51,991 bases of DNA from Pseudomonas sp. Leaf48. Lineage in GTDB: Bacteria > Pseudomonadota > Gammaproteobacteria > Pseudomonadales > Pseudomonadaceae. The stretch is taken from assembly GCF_001421885.1 (NCBI RefSeq), contig NZ_LMLH01000032.1:237278-289268 (forward strand), read 5' to 3'. The translations under genes and the position numbers were made by a program. Below the pieces are notes generated by a model. It ran no database searches. It was not told the origin of the DNA and worked only from the letters and a program-made list of their open reading frames with translations. Within the stretch, counting starts at the first letter, position 1. Every line of letters begins with the position of its first letter. Below, one piece after another: positions 1 to 8,127 of this stretch.

Positions 1-32
1 TTCACGACCTGTTCGAGAACCGCGACCAATGA
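1..32 (+). CDS. 3' end of an upstream gene (partial)
   Basis: From base 3 the frame reads HDLFENRDQ and then TGA at 30-32. That stop overlaps the next ATG as ATGA, the usual arrangement of translationally coupled genes in one operon. Only about ten residues are visible, so no family can be named. The alternative is a chance frame; the exact ATGA overlap with a recognisable cupin start favours a real gene end. Confidence 0.4.
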   Translation, partial: HDLFENRDQ

Positions 33-587
33 GAGTTATTCGAAGCAAAGACTTCACCGCCACTCGCGCCTGGGGAGCTGACGACATCGCTAACATGGGG
101 GGCACCACGGTCCGCCTGCACTGGACTGACCAGCCCTATAAGTGGCACGTCAACGATGGTGAGGAAGTATTCGCTGTTCTCGACGGCACGGTCGATATGC
201 ATTACCGCGAGTCAGGCATCGAGCGCGTCGTGACGCTGGAGGTTGGCGACGTGTTTTTTGCCGGCGTTGGATGTGAACATGTTGCGCATCCTCGCGCACA
301 AGCACGGAATGAGAGTTATTCGAAGCAAAGACTTCACCGCCACTCGCGCCTGGGGAGCTGACGACATCGCTAACATGGGGGGCACCACGGTCCGCCTGCA
401 CTGGACCGACCAGCCCTATAAGTGGCACGTCAACGATGGTGAGGAAGTCTTCGCAGTCCTCGACGGCACGGTCGATATGCATTACCGCGAGTCAGGCATC
501 GAGCGCGTCGTGACGCTGGAGGTTGGCGACGTGTTTTTTGCCGGCGTTGGATGTGAACATGTTGCGCATCCTCGCGCACAAGCACGA
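28..587 (+). repeat. 280-bp direct tandem repeat
   Basis: Bases 28-307 are repeated at 308-587 with a handful of substitutions (for example around 106/386, 169/449 and 175-178/455-458). The unit starts at the ATG of the cupin gene and ends 11 codons before its stop. The junction shows no longer shared sequence than the start context AATGAGAG. Confidence 0.95.
29..361 (+). pseudogene. Damaged first copy of a tandemly duplicated cupin gene
   Basis: The first 92 or so codons encode the same small cupin as the intact gene that follows (start MRVIRSKDF, metal-motif region around HVNDGEEVF). The natural C-terminus is lost: after ...PRAQAR the reading frame runs into the beginning of the second copy in a shifted frame and ends after an unrelated tail. 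The unit is 280 bp, not a multiple of three, so duplication itself created the fusion. The two copies differ at only a few bases, so the duplication is recent or kept similar by recombination. The copy still has nearly the whole barrel and could fold; it may equally be a non-functional by-product. It retains the upstream ATGA coupling, so it should be translated first. Confidence 0.75.
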
Positions 588-620
588 ATACTGGTGATCG
601 AACGCGAGGGCAGCGTTTGA
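309..620 (+). CDS. Small cupin-domain protein
   Basis: A single-domain cupin of 103 residues. The conserved barrel signature is visible: His40 in the WHVNDGEE segment, Glu46, the following glycine of FAVLDG, and His84 in GVGCEHVAHP of the second cupin motif, which would supply metal ligands. Proteins of this size usually bind a divalent metal and act as small isomerases, dioxygenase-like enzymes or sugar/ligand sensors; the substrate cannot be told. The ATG at 309 matches the start of the damaged first copy. An in-frame upstream extension exists but it only reads through the first repeat. The gene is followed by a strong hairpin. Confidence 0.85.
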   Translation: MRVIRSKDFTATRAWGADDIANMGGTTVRLHWTDQPYKWHVNDGEEVFAVLDGTVDMHYRESGIERVVTLEVGDVFFAGVGCEHVAHPRAQARILVIEREGSV

Positions 621-642
621 GTTCACGGCAAAAAACGCATCC

Positions 643-686
643 ATTGCACCACCGACCAAATGCCCGAGGTCATGTGGTGCAATTTT
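643..686 (+). terminator. Hairpin terminator after the cupin gene
   Basis: Perfect 10-bp arms ATTGCACCAC (643-652) and GTGGTGCAAT (674-683), an inner GACC/GGTC pair, then a T run on the plus strand. It lies between the convergent cupin and dehydrogenase genes, so it can stop both. Confidence 0.75.
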
Positions 687-693
687 CCCTGGG

Positions 694-1461
694 TCAGGTA
701 CGTGTGATCGAGACGCCACCATCCACCAGTGAGGCGGTGCCAGTGACAAAGGACGAGTCGTCCGAAGCAAGGTACAAAACCGATCTGGCCAACTCTTGGG
801 GCGTGGCGACACGTTTCAGAGCGTGCAAGTTGGTCACGTATGACTGCGCCTCAGGAGTGTCATTCATGCCGCGATACATGTCGGTGTCTACAGCGCCGGG
901 CAGCACCGCATTGACACGCACGCCCTGGGGACCGAACTCCGCCGCCAGCGCCTGGGTCAGGCCGATGAGGCCGGACTTGCTTGCCGCATAGGCAGCCAAC
1001 CCCGGGAAAGCAAAAGTATGGCCCACGAAGGTGGAAGTGAAGATGACCGAGCCGCCGCCATTTTTCAGCATCTGGGCAATCTGGTGCTTGGCGCCGAGGA
1101 AGGAGCCGGTCAGGTTGATTGCCAGGGTGTCCGTCCAACCGGCTTCGGAGACGTCAGTGGACGCGCCGCTTTCACCCATGATGCCGGCATTATTGAATGC
1201 AATATCCAGGCGGCCAAAGCGTTCGACTGCCAATGCCACCAGCGCTTGGGCGTATTCCTCGGAGCGAACGTCGCCGGCCAGCGCCACGGCCTGGCCGCCC
1301 GCACTTGAAATCTGGCTGACCAATAGGTCCAGCTCGGCCTGTCGGCGGGCTCCAACGACCACCTTGGCCCCTTCCGCGGCAAACAGTTGTGCCGTTGCAA
1401 AGCCGATGCCTGCACTTGCACCGGTAATGATGGCAACCTTGCCCTCTAGTCGCTTGCTCAT
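694..1461 (-). CDS. Short-chain dehydrogenase/reductase (SDR)
   Basis: A classical SDR of 255 residues, the usual length for the family. The nucleotide-binding motif TGASAGIG is at 13-20, NNAG at 90-93, a serine-containing FTSTF segment near 143, and the catalytic YAASK with Tyr158 and Lys162. These enzymes reduce or oxidise alcohol/carbonyl groups with NAD(P)(H) in the cytoplasm; an Arg39-Arg40 pair after the second beta strand hints at NADPH preference (inference). The start at 1461 is preceded by AGGAG seven bases upstream; the frame is open further upstream but without a ribosome site. It is transcribed away from a LysR gene, which probably controls it. The natural substrate is unknown. 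Confidence 0.93.
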   Translation of the reverse strand: MSKRLEGKVAIITGASAGIGFATAQLFAAEGAKVVVGARRQAELDLLVSQISSAGGQAVALAGDVRSEEYAQALVALAVERFGRLDIAFNNAGIMGESGASTDVSEAGWTDTLAINLTGSFLGAKHQIAQMLKNGGGSVIFTSTFVGHTFAFPGLAAYAASKSGLIGLTQALAAEFGPQGVRVNAVLPGAVDTDMYRGMNDTPEAQSYVTNLHALKRVATPQELARSVLYLASDDSSFVTGTASLVDGGVSITRT

Positions 1462-1556
1462 TTGAATCTCCTGAAAAGTGTTTATCGGAAATAACTTACT
1501 GAGCCCAGTGTAGTAGTTGACGTATGTCCGGATAAGCAGGCAAATAGAGGAGCTTG

Positions 1557-1575
1557 TGTTCGGCATTATCGAACA
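1557..1575. promoter_or_regulatory. Candidate LysR operator between the SDR and LysR genes
   Basis: TGTTCGGCATTATCGAACA has perfect 6-bp arms around a 7-bp spacer and contains the LysR-box form T-N11-A. It lies in the 182-bp divergent promoter region, 69 bases upstream of the regulator start and about 95 from the SDR start. Confidence 0.6.
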
Positions 1576-1643
1576 ATCAAGTGACGCCACCGGATTGGCC
1601 CGGTGACAGCACACACCGCAGGGGCGCCGGGGGACGAGGCTGT

Positions 1644-2546
1644 ATGGTCAAGCTGGACGGGATTTCGAACTTTGTTGCCATAGCGGAAGCGGGCTCCATC
1701 AGCGAAGCCGCAAGAAGGCTGCACCTTTCAAAGTCGGTTGTCAGCGAACGGCTCGCTGCCCTGGAGCAAAGTCTTGGCGCACCGTTGTTTCATCGAACAA
1801 CGCGCAAGCTCAGCATGACAGAGGACGGGATAGCGTTCTTCGAAAGGGCCAGCCGCATCGTTTTGGAGGTTCAAGACGCAGTCGCAGAGGTCTCGGAGCG
1901 CCGTGGCACGTTGAGCGGACCGATGCGGTTGTCTGCCCCGGTCACGTTTGGGCGCATGCACCTTGGCCCGGCGCTGTACCCTTTCTTGTCCAGGCATCCC
2001 GCAATTTCGCTCACGCTGGAGCTGGACGACCGACGAATTGACGCGGCGGCCGAGGGGTATGACGCCGTCATACGCCACGGTACGATCGAAGACTCCCGAC
2101 TTGTCGCGTTGCCACTCGCCTCCAGCAGGCGATTTCTTGTGGCATCCCCGGCCTACATCAAGCGGCACGGTCAACCGACGACGCTTGACGACTTGGGTGG
2201 CCACAAAGCCATTTACTACACCAATCGAAACGTTGCTGACTGGCGGTTTCCGGACTTGCGCCCGGATGCCTTCGTCCGGCCACCGGCTTCGTTGCGGGTC
2301 AACAACGGCGACATGATGAGAGATGCCGCGTTGGCCGGCCTGGGGTTGGCACTTCTGCCGAGCTTTATCGTTGGAGAAGACATCAAAAAAGGCACGCTCG
2401 TCAGGGTGGACGTTGGAAGTGAATCCGCAGAAGAAATGATTTATGTAGCGCACCCCGAGGGCCGCAGGGCCTCGAAAAAACTTCAAGCACTTGTCACGGC
2501 GCTACGCGAGGCTTTCGGCAGCCCGCCCTATTGGGATGTGGGTTGA
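1644..2546 (+). CDS. LysR-family transcriptional regulator
   Basis: A 300-residue LysR regulator. The N-terminal winged helix-turn-helix is clear (FVAIAEAGSISEAARRL, then SKSVVSERLAALE and LFHRTTRKLSMTEDG), followed by the two-lobed effector domain from about residue 90. ATG at 1644 is chosen because GGGGACGAGG sits just upstream and the protein begins directly with the DNA-binding helix, as usual. It is divergent to the SDR gene and probably regulates that gene and itself through the palindrome at 1557-1575. The sequence is of the CrgA/AaeR-like subgroup that often sits next to oxidoreductase genes; the inducer is unknown. Confidence 0.93.
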   Translation: MVKLDGISNFVAIAEAGSISEAARRLHLSKSVVSERLAALEQSLGAPLFHRTTRKLSMTEDGIAFFERASRIVLEVQDAVAEVSERRGTLSGPMRLSAPVTFGRMHLGPALYPFLSRHPAISLTLELDDRRIDAAAEGYDAVIRHGTIEDSRLVALPLASSRRFLVASPAYIKRHGQPTTLDDLGGHKAIYYTNRNVADWRFPDLRPDAFVRPPASLRVNNGDMMRDAALAGLGLALLPSFIVGEDIKKGTLVRVDVGSESAEEMIYVAHPEGRRASKKLQALVTALREAFGSPPYWDVG

Positions 2547-2918
2547 TACAAAGGGGGCTATTGGTTGCGTAACAGAGGGCAGTTCACGGATCTCCCTCCT
2601 GTACGTTGACGTCAATGCGCAATGCAGGACGACGACGCTGAGCCTCCAGCGCTAGCGCGCTGTTGAGCGATGACTGGCAGCGGCCTCCATCGCGCAGCTC
2701 GGCAAGCCCTCGTGGCCTCCTCAGCCAAGATCCATAAAAATTCTTTCAAACAAAACCCTTTTAAATCAACAAGATAAAAATCGACTTAAAATTATCGCGC
2801 AATTTGTCTTGCGCGCTAACTATTGGTGCGTTAAATTGATCCCACTTGCTTAGCGCACAAACATTTAGCACTAAAGACAAACCCCCTTCAGTCAAAAAAT
2901 CGTAAGGAAAAAGCAAAC
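2547..2918. other. Intergenic region upstream of ohr
   Basis: No convincing coding sequence. The second half (from about 2740) is strikingly AT-rich and carries inverted repeats described separately, so it is the promoter region of the ohr-hydrolase pair. No T-tailed hairpin was found after the LysR gene. Confidence 0.6.
2796..2857 (+). promoter_or_regulatory. Clustered inverted repeats upstream of ohr
   Basis: CGCGCAA (2796-2802) and TTGCGCG (2809-2815) form perfect 7-bp arms with a 6-bp gap. A second, one-mismatch pair is TGCGTTAA (2827-2834) and TTAGCGCA (2850-2857). They lie 60-125 bases before the ohr start. MarR-type peroxide sensors (OhrR) usually control ohr, so these are candidate operator sites; no regulator gene is adjacent. 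Confidence 0.45.
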
Positions 2919-3338
2919 ATGAAAGCTCTCTATACCGCAGTCGCAACCGCCACCGGTGGCCGTGATGGTCGTGCTGTTTCCAGCGACAAGATTCTCGACG
3001 TAAAACTGGCTACCCCGAAAGAACTGGGGGGAGCCGGGGGTGAAGCCACCAACCCTGAGCAACTGTTCGCCGCCGGTTATTCGGCCTGCTTCATCGGCGC
3101 ATTGAAATTCGTTGCAGGCCAGAGCAAACGCAGCATCCCTGCTGACGCCTCGATCACCGCCCTGGTTGGCATCGGTCAGATCCCTGGCGGGTTCGGCCTG
3201 GACATCGACTTGAACATCAACCTGCCGGGTCTGGATCAAGCAGATGCTCAAGCGCTGGTCGACGCAGCTCACCAGGTTTGCCCGTACTCCAATGCCACAC
3301 GCGGCAACGTCGACGTCCGTCTGCACGTCACCGTCTAA
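2919..3338 (+). CDS. ohr: Organic hydroperoxide resistance protein Ohr
   Basis: A 139-residue OsmC/Ohr-family thiol peroxidase, which reduces organic and fatty-acid hydroperoxides using lipoyl-type dithiols in the cytoplasm. The hallmark residues are present: Cys57 in GYSACF and Cys121 in VCPYSNATRGN, with Arg18 and Glu47 as the expected active-site partners. The length is typical. An AAGGAA ribosome site precedes the ATG. It is followed 32 bases later by a secreted alpha/beta hydrolase on the same strand and the pair share a terminator, so they are likely one transcript. Confidence 0.95.
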   Translation: MKALYTAVATATGGRDGRAVSSDKILDVKLATPKELGGAGGEATNPEQLFAAGYSACFIGALKFVAGQSKRSIPADASITALVGIGQIPGGFGLDIDLNINLPGLDQADAQALVDAAHQVCPYSNATRGNVDVRLHVTV

Positions 3339-3370
3339 CTCCACGTCCCTTCCTCATTGGTAGATATCCC

Positions 3371-4141
3371 ATGAAAAAGATTTTCTCAGGCTTGGCCATC
3401 GCTACCGCTCTCGCCACCACCTGCCTGGCCAATGCGGCTGACGTAAAGCCAACGGTGATTCTTGTGCACGGCGCTTTTGCTGACTCATCAAGTTGGAATG
3501 GCGTGGTGAAGATCCTGGAAAAAGATGGCTATCCAGTGATTGCCGCCGCCAATCCATTGCGTGGCGTTGCCAGTGATGCCCAGTCTGTTGCGAGCATCGT
3601 CAAAAGCGTCAAAACACCCGTTGTACTGGTTGGCCACTCCTACGGTGGAGCAGTCATTAGCGAAGCGGCTTACGGCGGTCAGAATGTAAAAGCCTTGGTG
3701 TATGTCGCAGCCTTCACGCCGGAAAAGGGCGAAACGGCGGCGCAGTTGTCTGGACGTTTCCCTGGGGGAACGCTGGCCTCGGCCTTGGCAGCCCCTGTTG
3801 ATCTTGCTGACGGCGGCAAAGATCTCTATATCCAGCAAGACAAATTCCACGACCAGTTTGCGGCTGACGTATCTGCGGCGGACGCTCGCCTGATGGCTGC
3901 CGGTCAGCGCCCCATCACTGTTGCCGCGTTGAACGAGGCCGCTAGCGAGCCAGCCTGGAAAACCATTCCATCGTGGTTTGTTTATGGCGACAAAGACAAA
4001 AACATCCCACCCCAGGCCATGGCTTTCATGGCCGAACGTGCGCACGCCAGGCAAACAGTGGTAGTCGAGGGTGGTTCACATGTGGTGATGGTGTCCAACC
4101 CGGAGATTGTCGCCAGTCTGATCGAGAAAGCAGCACAATAA
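3371..4141 (+). CDS. Secreted alpha/beta hydrolase
   Basis: A 256-residue alpha/beta hydrolase with an N-terminal Sec signal peptide (MKKIFSGLAIATALATTCLANA, likely cleavage near residue 23), so periplasmic or exported. The oxyanion motif HGAFAD is at 33-38, the nucleophile elbow GHSYGG puts Ser90 at the active site, and GGSHVVM supplies His237; Asp207 or Asp209 in VYGDKDKN is the likely acid. It resembles small salicylate-esterase/EstC-like hydrolases rather than lipases. ATG at 3371 is chosen because the signal peptide begins there; an open frame extends upstream into ohr. Co-transcription with ohr suggests an oxidative or solvent stress role, which is inference. Confidence 0.88.
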   Translation: MKKIFSGLAIATALATTCLANAADVKPTVILVHGAFADSSSWNGVVKILEKDGYPVIAAANPLRGVASDAQSVASIVKSVKTPVVLVGHSYGGAVISEAAYGGQNVKALVYVAAFTPEKGETAAQLSGRFPGGTLASALAAPVDLADGGKDLYIQQDKFHDQFAADVSAADARLMAAGQRPITVAALNEAASEPAWKTIPSWFVYGDKDKNIPPQAMAFMAERAHARQTVVVEGGSHVVMVSNPEIVASLIEKAAQ

Positions 4142-4170
4142 AGGCCACGGCTGCCTGGTTTCCCCCCCTA

Positions 4171-4206
4171 CAAACGAAAGGCCCGCACAAGCGGGCCTTT
4201 CGTTTG
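4171..4206 (+). terminator. Strong intrinsic terminator of the ohr-hydrolase unit
   Basis: Perfect 16-bp arms (4171-4186 and 4191-4206) around the loop ACAA, with the stem beginning CAAACGAAAGG and ending CCTTTCGTTTG; T-rich sequence follows. It lies 30 bases after the hydrolase stop. Confidence 0.9.
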
Positions 4207-4993
4207 TTTAGAAATCCCTGCGAATACTCGTTTTTCATCACGATTGCTACTGCGTGGGCGGCCCGCTGTTGAGCGTATTACCGCCACTCCCGAGACCGCC
4301 GATTCGCCTTTACGCGTCGATCCTCCAGCTTTTTACCGTATTTCCGTCACTGTTTTTTTGCGCGCCCAGCGAGTGGCGTGGTACCGCCCATGAATCGCGT
4401 GTACACCACCTCGCTGGAATGGCAGCCAAGCTACCCGTGAAATCCAGGCGCGCCTTTAATGTATACAATGCGATTTAATTGTGTTTACATTTTGCCGCGC
4501 CTACGACATCGGTCATCGCCGCTGCGTATTGCGCTGGTCTCAAGCCATGGAACACTCGCAACTGCTCGCCCCCCTTGAGAATCTTCCAGCAATGCCGCTC
4601 GTCACTCACTTCGATGCTTGCCTGAGCTATCGAACGGTCGACGCATTCGTGTTTACCCCGTTCGCCCAGACCACCTGGAACATCCTCACCCCCTTGACTG
4701 ATGCCAGCATTGATTCAATGGGCGGCAGTGACCTGGCGGGCGAAAGCCTGTTGAAGTGCAAGGGTTTGCAGGGTCGCCTGGATCACCTACCCATTACCTT
4801 GCGCCACTGCGCGGGGCAGTCGAGTACATGTGCCTCGCCAGTGTCCGTGCGTGTGTGACAGCACTGACCGATCCCGGCCAACCAGGAATTATCCCTACGC
4901 AGTGCCTGGTTGCAAGAGCTTCGCTCAAACCGAAAACCGGTGCCTGTAACAGCGTCAAGTTGAAACCAAACTCCAAGCAGGAGAGGAGCACGT
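4207..4993. other. Long region without a recognisable gene
   Basis: A plus-strand frame stays open at 4481-4858 (with an internal ATG beginning MEHSQLLAPLENL), but it has no clear ribosome site, an odd composition and no family I recognise; it may be a decayed gene. Around 4455-4495 the sequence is AT-rich and promoter-like. The last bases before 4994 carry a strong ribosome site, AGGAGAGGAG, for the deaminase gene. Confidence 0.5.
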
Positions 4994-6352
4994 ATGCCTA
5001 AGACTTTATTGGTCAAGAACGCCGAACTTTTGGTGACGATGGATGGTGAGCGCCGGGAGATAAAGCGCGGTGGCCTGTATATCGAGGACAATCTGATCAA
5101 GCAGGTCGGCCCGAGTGAAACGCTGCCGCAACAGGCCGATGTGATTCTGGACATGACGGGAAAAGTGGTCATTCCAGGACTGGTAAATACTCACCACCAC
5201 ATGTACCAGAGCCTCACCCGCGTAGTGCCGGCGGCTCAGGACGGCGAGCTGTTCAATTGGCTGAACAACCTGTACCCGATCTGGGCACGCCTGACGCCTG
5301 AAATGATTTCGGTATCGACCCAGACGGCGATGGCCGAGCTGATTCTTTCTGGCTGCACCACCTCAAGTGACCATCTCTACATCTACCCTAACGGCTGCAA
5401 GCTTGATGACAGTATCCATGCCGCCGAGGAAATTGGCATGCGCTTCCACGCTGCACGCGGAAGCATGAGTGTAGGCCGTAGCCAGGGCGGTCTGCCGCCC
5501 GACTCAGTGGTGGAGAAAGAGAGCGCCATCCTCAAGGATTCGCAGCGTCTGATCGAGCAATACCATGATGCCAGCCACGGTTCGATGCTGCGCATGGTCG
5601 TGGCGCCTTGTTCACCCTTTTCGGTGAGCCGCGACCTGATGCGCGAAGCAGCGGTGCTCGCGCGCCAGTATGGTGTGTCGCTGCACACGCACCTTGCCGA
5701 GAACGTCAATGACATCGCCTACAGCCGTGAGAAGTTCGGCATGACGCCTGCCGAATACGCCGAAGACCTGGGCTGGGTCGGCCCCGATGTCTGGCACGCT
5801 CATTGTGTGCAACTGGACCAGCACGGCATTGAACTGTTCGCGCGTACCGGAACCGGGGTCGCCCACTGTCCGTGTTCGAACATGCGCCTGGCCTCGGGAA
5901 TCGCGCCGATCCGCAAGATGCGCGACCACGGTGTCCCGGTGGGCCTGGGCGTCGACGGTTCGGCCTCCAACGATGGCGCCAGCATGATCGGCGAAGTCCG
6001 CCAGGCGCTGCTGTTGCAACGTGTCGGTTTTGGCCCGGATGCAATGACCGCTCGCGAGGCGCTGGAAATCGCCACGCTGGGTGGCGCCAAGGTGCTCAAC
6101 CGTAATGATATCGGCGCCCTGGCACCGGGCATGGTTGCGGATTTCGTGGCGTTCAACCTTGGCCATGTGGGCTACGCCGGCGCCCATCACGACCCATTGG
6201 CGGCGCTGGTGTTCTGCACGCCGACCACGGTAGACACCAGTGTGATCAATGGTCGTGTAGTGGTCAAAGACGGTCGTATCACGACGGTCGACCTGCCCCT
6301 GGTACTGGAACGCCATAATCAGTTGGCCCACCAACTGGTCAGCGGCGAGTGA
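4994..6352 (+). CDS. 8-oxoguanine deaminase (amidohydrolase family)
   Basis: A 452-residue amidohydrolase of the AtzA/TrzN/GuaD branch, closest in my memory to P. aeruginosa Pa0142, which deaminates 8-oxoguanine (and related purines) to urate-type products. Metal ligands are visible: His67 and His69 in NTHHHMYQ, His231/His233 with Glu236 in LHTHLAEN, His268/His270, and Asp321 in GVDGSASND. Cytoplasmic, no signal peptide. The ATG follows AGGAGAGGAG. It is followed by an NCS2 nucleobase permease on the same strand, and a minus-strand ring-opening gene cluster lies beyond, supporting a purine or related N-heterocycle substrate. Substrate assignment from family resemblance; isocytosine or another oxopurine remains possible. 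Confidence 0.85.
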   Translation: MPKTLLVKNAELLVTMDGERREIKRGGLYIEDNLIKQVGPSETLPQQADVILDMTGKVVIPGLVNTHHHMYQSLTRVVPAAQDGELFNWLNNLYPIWARLTPEMISVSTQTAMAELILSGCTTSSDHLYIYPNGCKLDDSIHAAEEIGMRFHAARGSMSVGRSQGGLPPDSVVEKESAILKDSQRLIEQYHDASHGSMLRMVVAPCSPFSVSRDLMREAAVLARQYGVSLHTHLAENVNDIAYSREKFGMTPAEYAEDLGWVGPDVWHAHCVQLDQHGIELFARTGTGVAHCPCSNMRLASGIAPIRKMRDHGVPVGLGVDGSASNDGASMIGEVRQALLLQRVGFGPDAMTAREALEIATLGGAKVLNRNDIGALAPGMVADFVAFNLGHVGYAGAHHDPLAALVFCTPTTVDTSVINGRVVVKDGRITTVDLPLVLERHNQLAHQLVSGE

Positions 6353-6361
6353 AGGATTCAT

Positions 6362-6391
6362 GCCGTTGCGCTCACCATTGAGCGCAACGGC
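6362..6391 (+). terminator. Hairpin between the deaminase and permease genes
   Basis: Perfect 13-bp arms (6362-6374, 6379-6391) around CCAT, ten bases after the deaminase stop. There is no T run, so it may attenuate or protect the message rather than terminate fully. Confidence 0.5.
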
Positions 6392-6478
6392 GGGAAAACG
6401 GTTGCACCGACAACTCTTGGAGTGCAACTGAGACAGTGCTGTTAGACGCATGACAATAACAAAAGCGAGCTAATCACC

Positions 6479-7993
6479 ATGACTTCTCCCGCTTCAACTC
6501 GTCCAGAGGACGAAAACCTCGGAATTGGCGCCAACCTGGCCTACGGTCTTCAGCATGTGCTGACGATGTATGGGGGCATCATCGCGGTGCCCCTGATCAT
6601 CGGTCAGGCTGCCGGCCTTGCTCCCGCCGAAGTTGGTATGTTGATCGCCGCATCGCTGTTCGCCGGCGGCCTGGCCACCTTGCTGCAGACACTGGGCATT
6701 CCCTTCTTCGGCTGCCGCCTCCCTTTGGTCCAGGGGGTTTCCTTCGCCGGTGTCGCCACCATGATCACCATCATCGGCAATGACGGCTCTGGCGGGCTGC
6801 CAGTCGTGTTCGGGGCGGTAATCGCGTCGTCGTTAATAGGTCTACTGATCACACCGCTGTTCTCGCGCATCATCAAGTATTTCCCGCCGCTGGTGACGGG
6901 AGTTGTCATTACCACTATCGGGCTGACCCTGATGCCGGTGACGGCGCGCTGGGCCATGGGCGGCAACAGCCAGGCCGCTGACTTTGGCAGCACGTCCAAC
7001 ATATCCCTGGCGGCGTTCACGCTGGCTACGGTGCTGCTGCTCAGCAAGCTGGGAAGCGCCAGCCTCTCGCGCCTGTCGATTCTGCTGGCGATCGTCATCG
7101 GGACGCTGGTCGCGACAGCGCTGGGCATGGCCGACTTCTCCCAAGTGCTTGAAGGCCCTTTGGTCGCACTACCTGAAGTCCTGCACTTCGGCGCCCCCCA
7201 GTTCCATCTCGCCGCGATCCTGTCGATGCTGATCGTGATTATCGTGACCATGGTCGAGACCTCCGCCGACATTCTCGCCGTCGGCGCGATCATCGAAACC
7301 CGGGTCGACTCCAAACGCCTCGGCAATGGCCTGCGGGCAGACATGATTTCCAGTGCCCTGGCGCCACTGTTCGGCTCCTTCACCCAGAGTGCCTTTGCGC
7401 AGAACGTTGGCCTGGTCGCCGTAACCGGAGTGAAGAGTCGTTATGTAGTAGCCACCGCAGGCCTGATCCTGGTGACCCTCGGCCTGCTGCCGGTGATGGG
7501 ACGCCTGGTCGCAGCCGTGCCTACCGCCGTCCTCGGTGGGGCCGGCCTGGTACTGTTTGGCACCGTCGCAGCCAGTGGCATCCGCACCTTGGCCCAGGTG
7601 GACTATCGCAACAACATGAACCTGATCATCGTTGCCACATCGATTGGTTTCGGCATGATCCCGATCGCCGCGCCAGGTTTCTACCACCATTTCCCGACCT
7701 GGTTCGAGACCATTTTCCACTCCGGCATCAGCTCGGCAGCGATCATGGCCATTGCGCTCAATCTGCTGTTCAACCACCTGCGGGCCGGAAACTCCGACCA
7801 GCAGTCAGTGTTCGTCGCCGCCACCGAGCGCACTTTGCGCTACAGGGATATCGCCGCGCTCAACGATGGTGATTTCTTTCGCGATGGCAAATTGTTCGAC
7901 TGTGACGGCAAAGAAGTGCCGATTGTGGAAATCGAAGAACACCATGAGCCTGCCCCGGCACCGCGTAAAAAGCGCCTTTTGCAGGAGCACTGA
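6479..7993 (+). CDS. NCS2-family nucleobase permease (xanthine/urate/uracil type)
   Basis: A 504-residue polytopic membrane protein, about 12-14 transmembrane helices, of the nucleobase:cation symporter-2 family. Signatures: GLQHVLTMYG in helix 1, VETSADILAVG with the substrate-binding Glu of helix 8, and QNVGLVAVTGVKSRYV in helix 10, the NCS2 motif. The C-terminal 60-70 residues are a hydrophilic tail ending in RKKRLLQEH. It imports purines or pyrimidines into the cytoplasm by proton symport; pairing with the 8-oxoguanine deaminase favours an oxopurine such as urate or xanthine. Start ATG 6479 has only a weak ribosome site (AGCGAG). Confidence 0.9.
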   Translation: MTSPASTRPEDENLGIGANLAYGLQHVLTMYGGIIAVPLIIGQAAGLAPAEVGMLIAASLFAGGLATLLQTLGIPFFGCRLPLVQGVSFAGVATMITIIGNDGSGGLPVVFGAVIASSLIGLLITPLFSRIIKYFPPLVTGVVITTIGLTLMPVTARWAMGGNSQAADFGSTSNISLAAFTLATVLLLSKLGSASLSRLSILLAIVIGTLVATALGMADFSQVLEGPLVALPEVLHFGAPQFHLAAILSMLIVIIVTMVETSADILAVGAIIETRVDSKRLGNGLRADMISSALAPLFGSFTQSAFAQNVGLVAVTGVKSRYVVATAGLILVTLGLLPVMGRLVAAVPTAVLGGAGLVLFGTVAASGIRTLAQVDYRNNMNLIIVATSIGFGMIPIAAPGFYHHFPTWFETIFHSGISSAAIMAIALNLLFNHLRAGNSDQQSVFVAATERTLRYRDIAALNDGDFFRDGKLFDCDGKEVPIVEIEEHHEPAPAPRKKRLLQEH

Positions 7994-8009
7994 TCAGCAA
8001 TGAGCCAAT

Positions 8010-8040
8010 GAAAGCGGCGCGCAGGCGTCGCTTTCGTTTC
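8010..8040 (+). terminator. Terminator between convergent permease and hydratase genes
   Basis: GAAAGCGGCGC (8010-8020) and GCGTCGCTTTC (8025-8035) form an 11-bp stem with one G-U pair and a GCAG loop, followed by GTTTC. It sits 16 bases after the permease stop. Confidence 0.7.
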
Positions 8041-8127
8041 AGCAGTCGAGAAGTCCGAATCAGCCTGATTAGTCGCGCAGCCATTGGCGCTCTGTAAACA
8101 AAAACATCAGCAAGCCTTTGAAGTTCA

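Noticed and set aside
4481..4858. 125-codon plus-strand frame as a gene
   Set aside because: No ribosome site, no recognisable motif and odd composition; kept only as a possible remnant.
5612..6451. Minus-strand frame opposite the 8-oxoguanine deaminase
   Set aside because: Shadow frame of a gene with clear amidohydrolase metal ligands.
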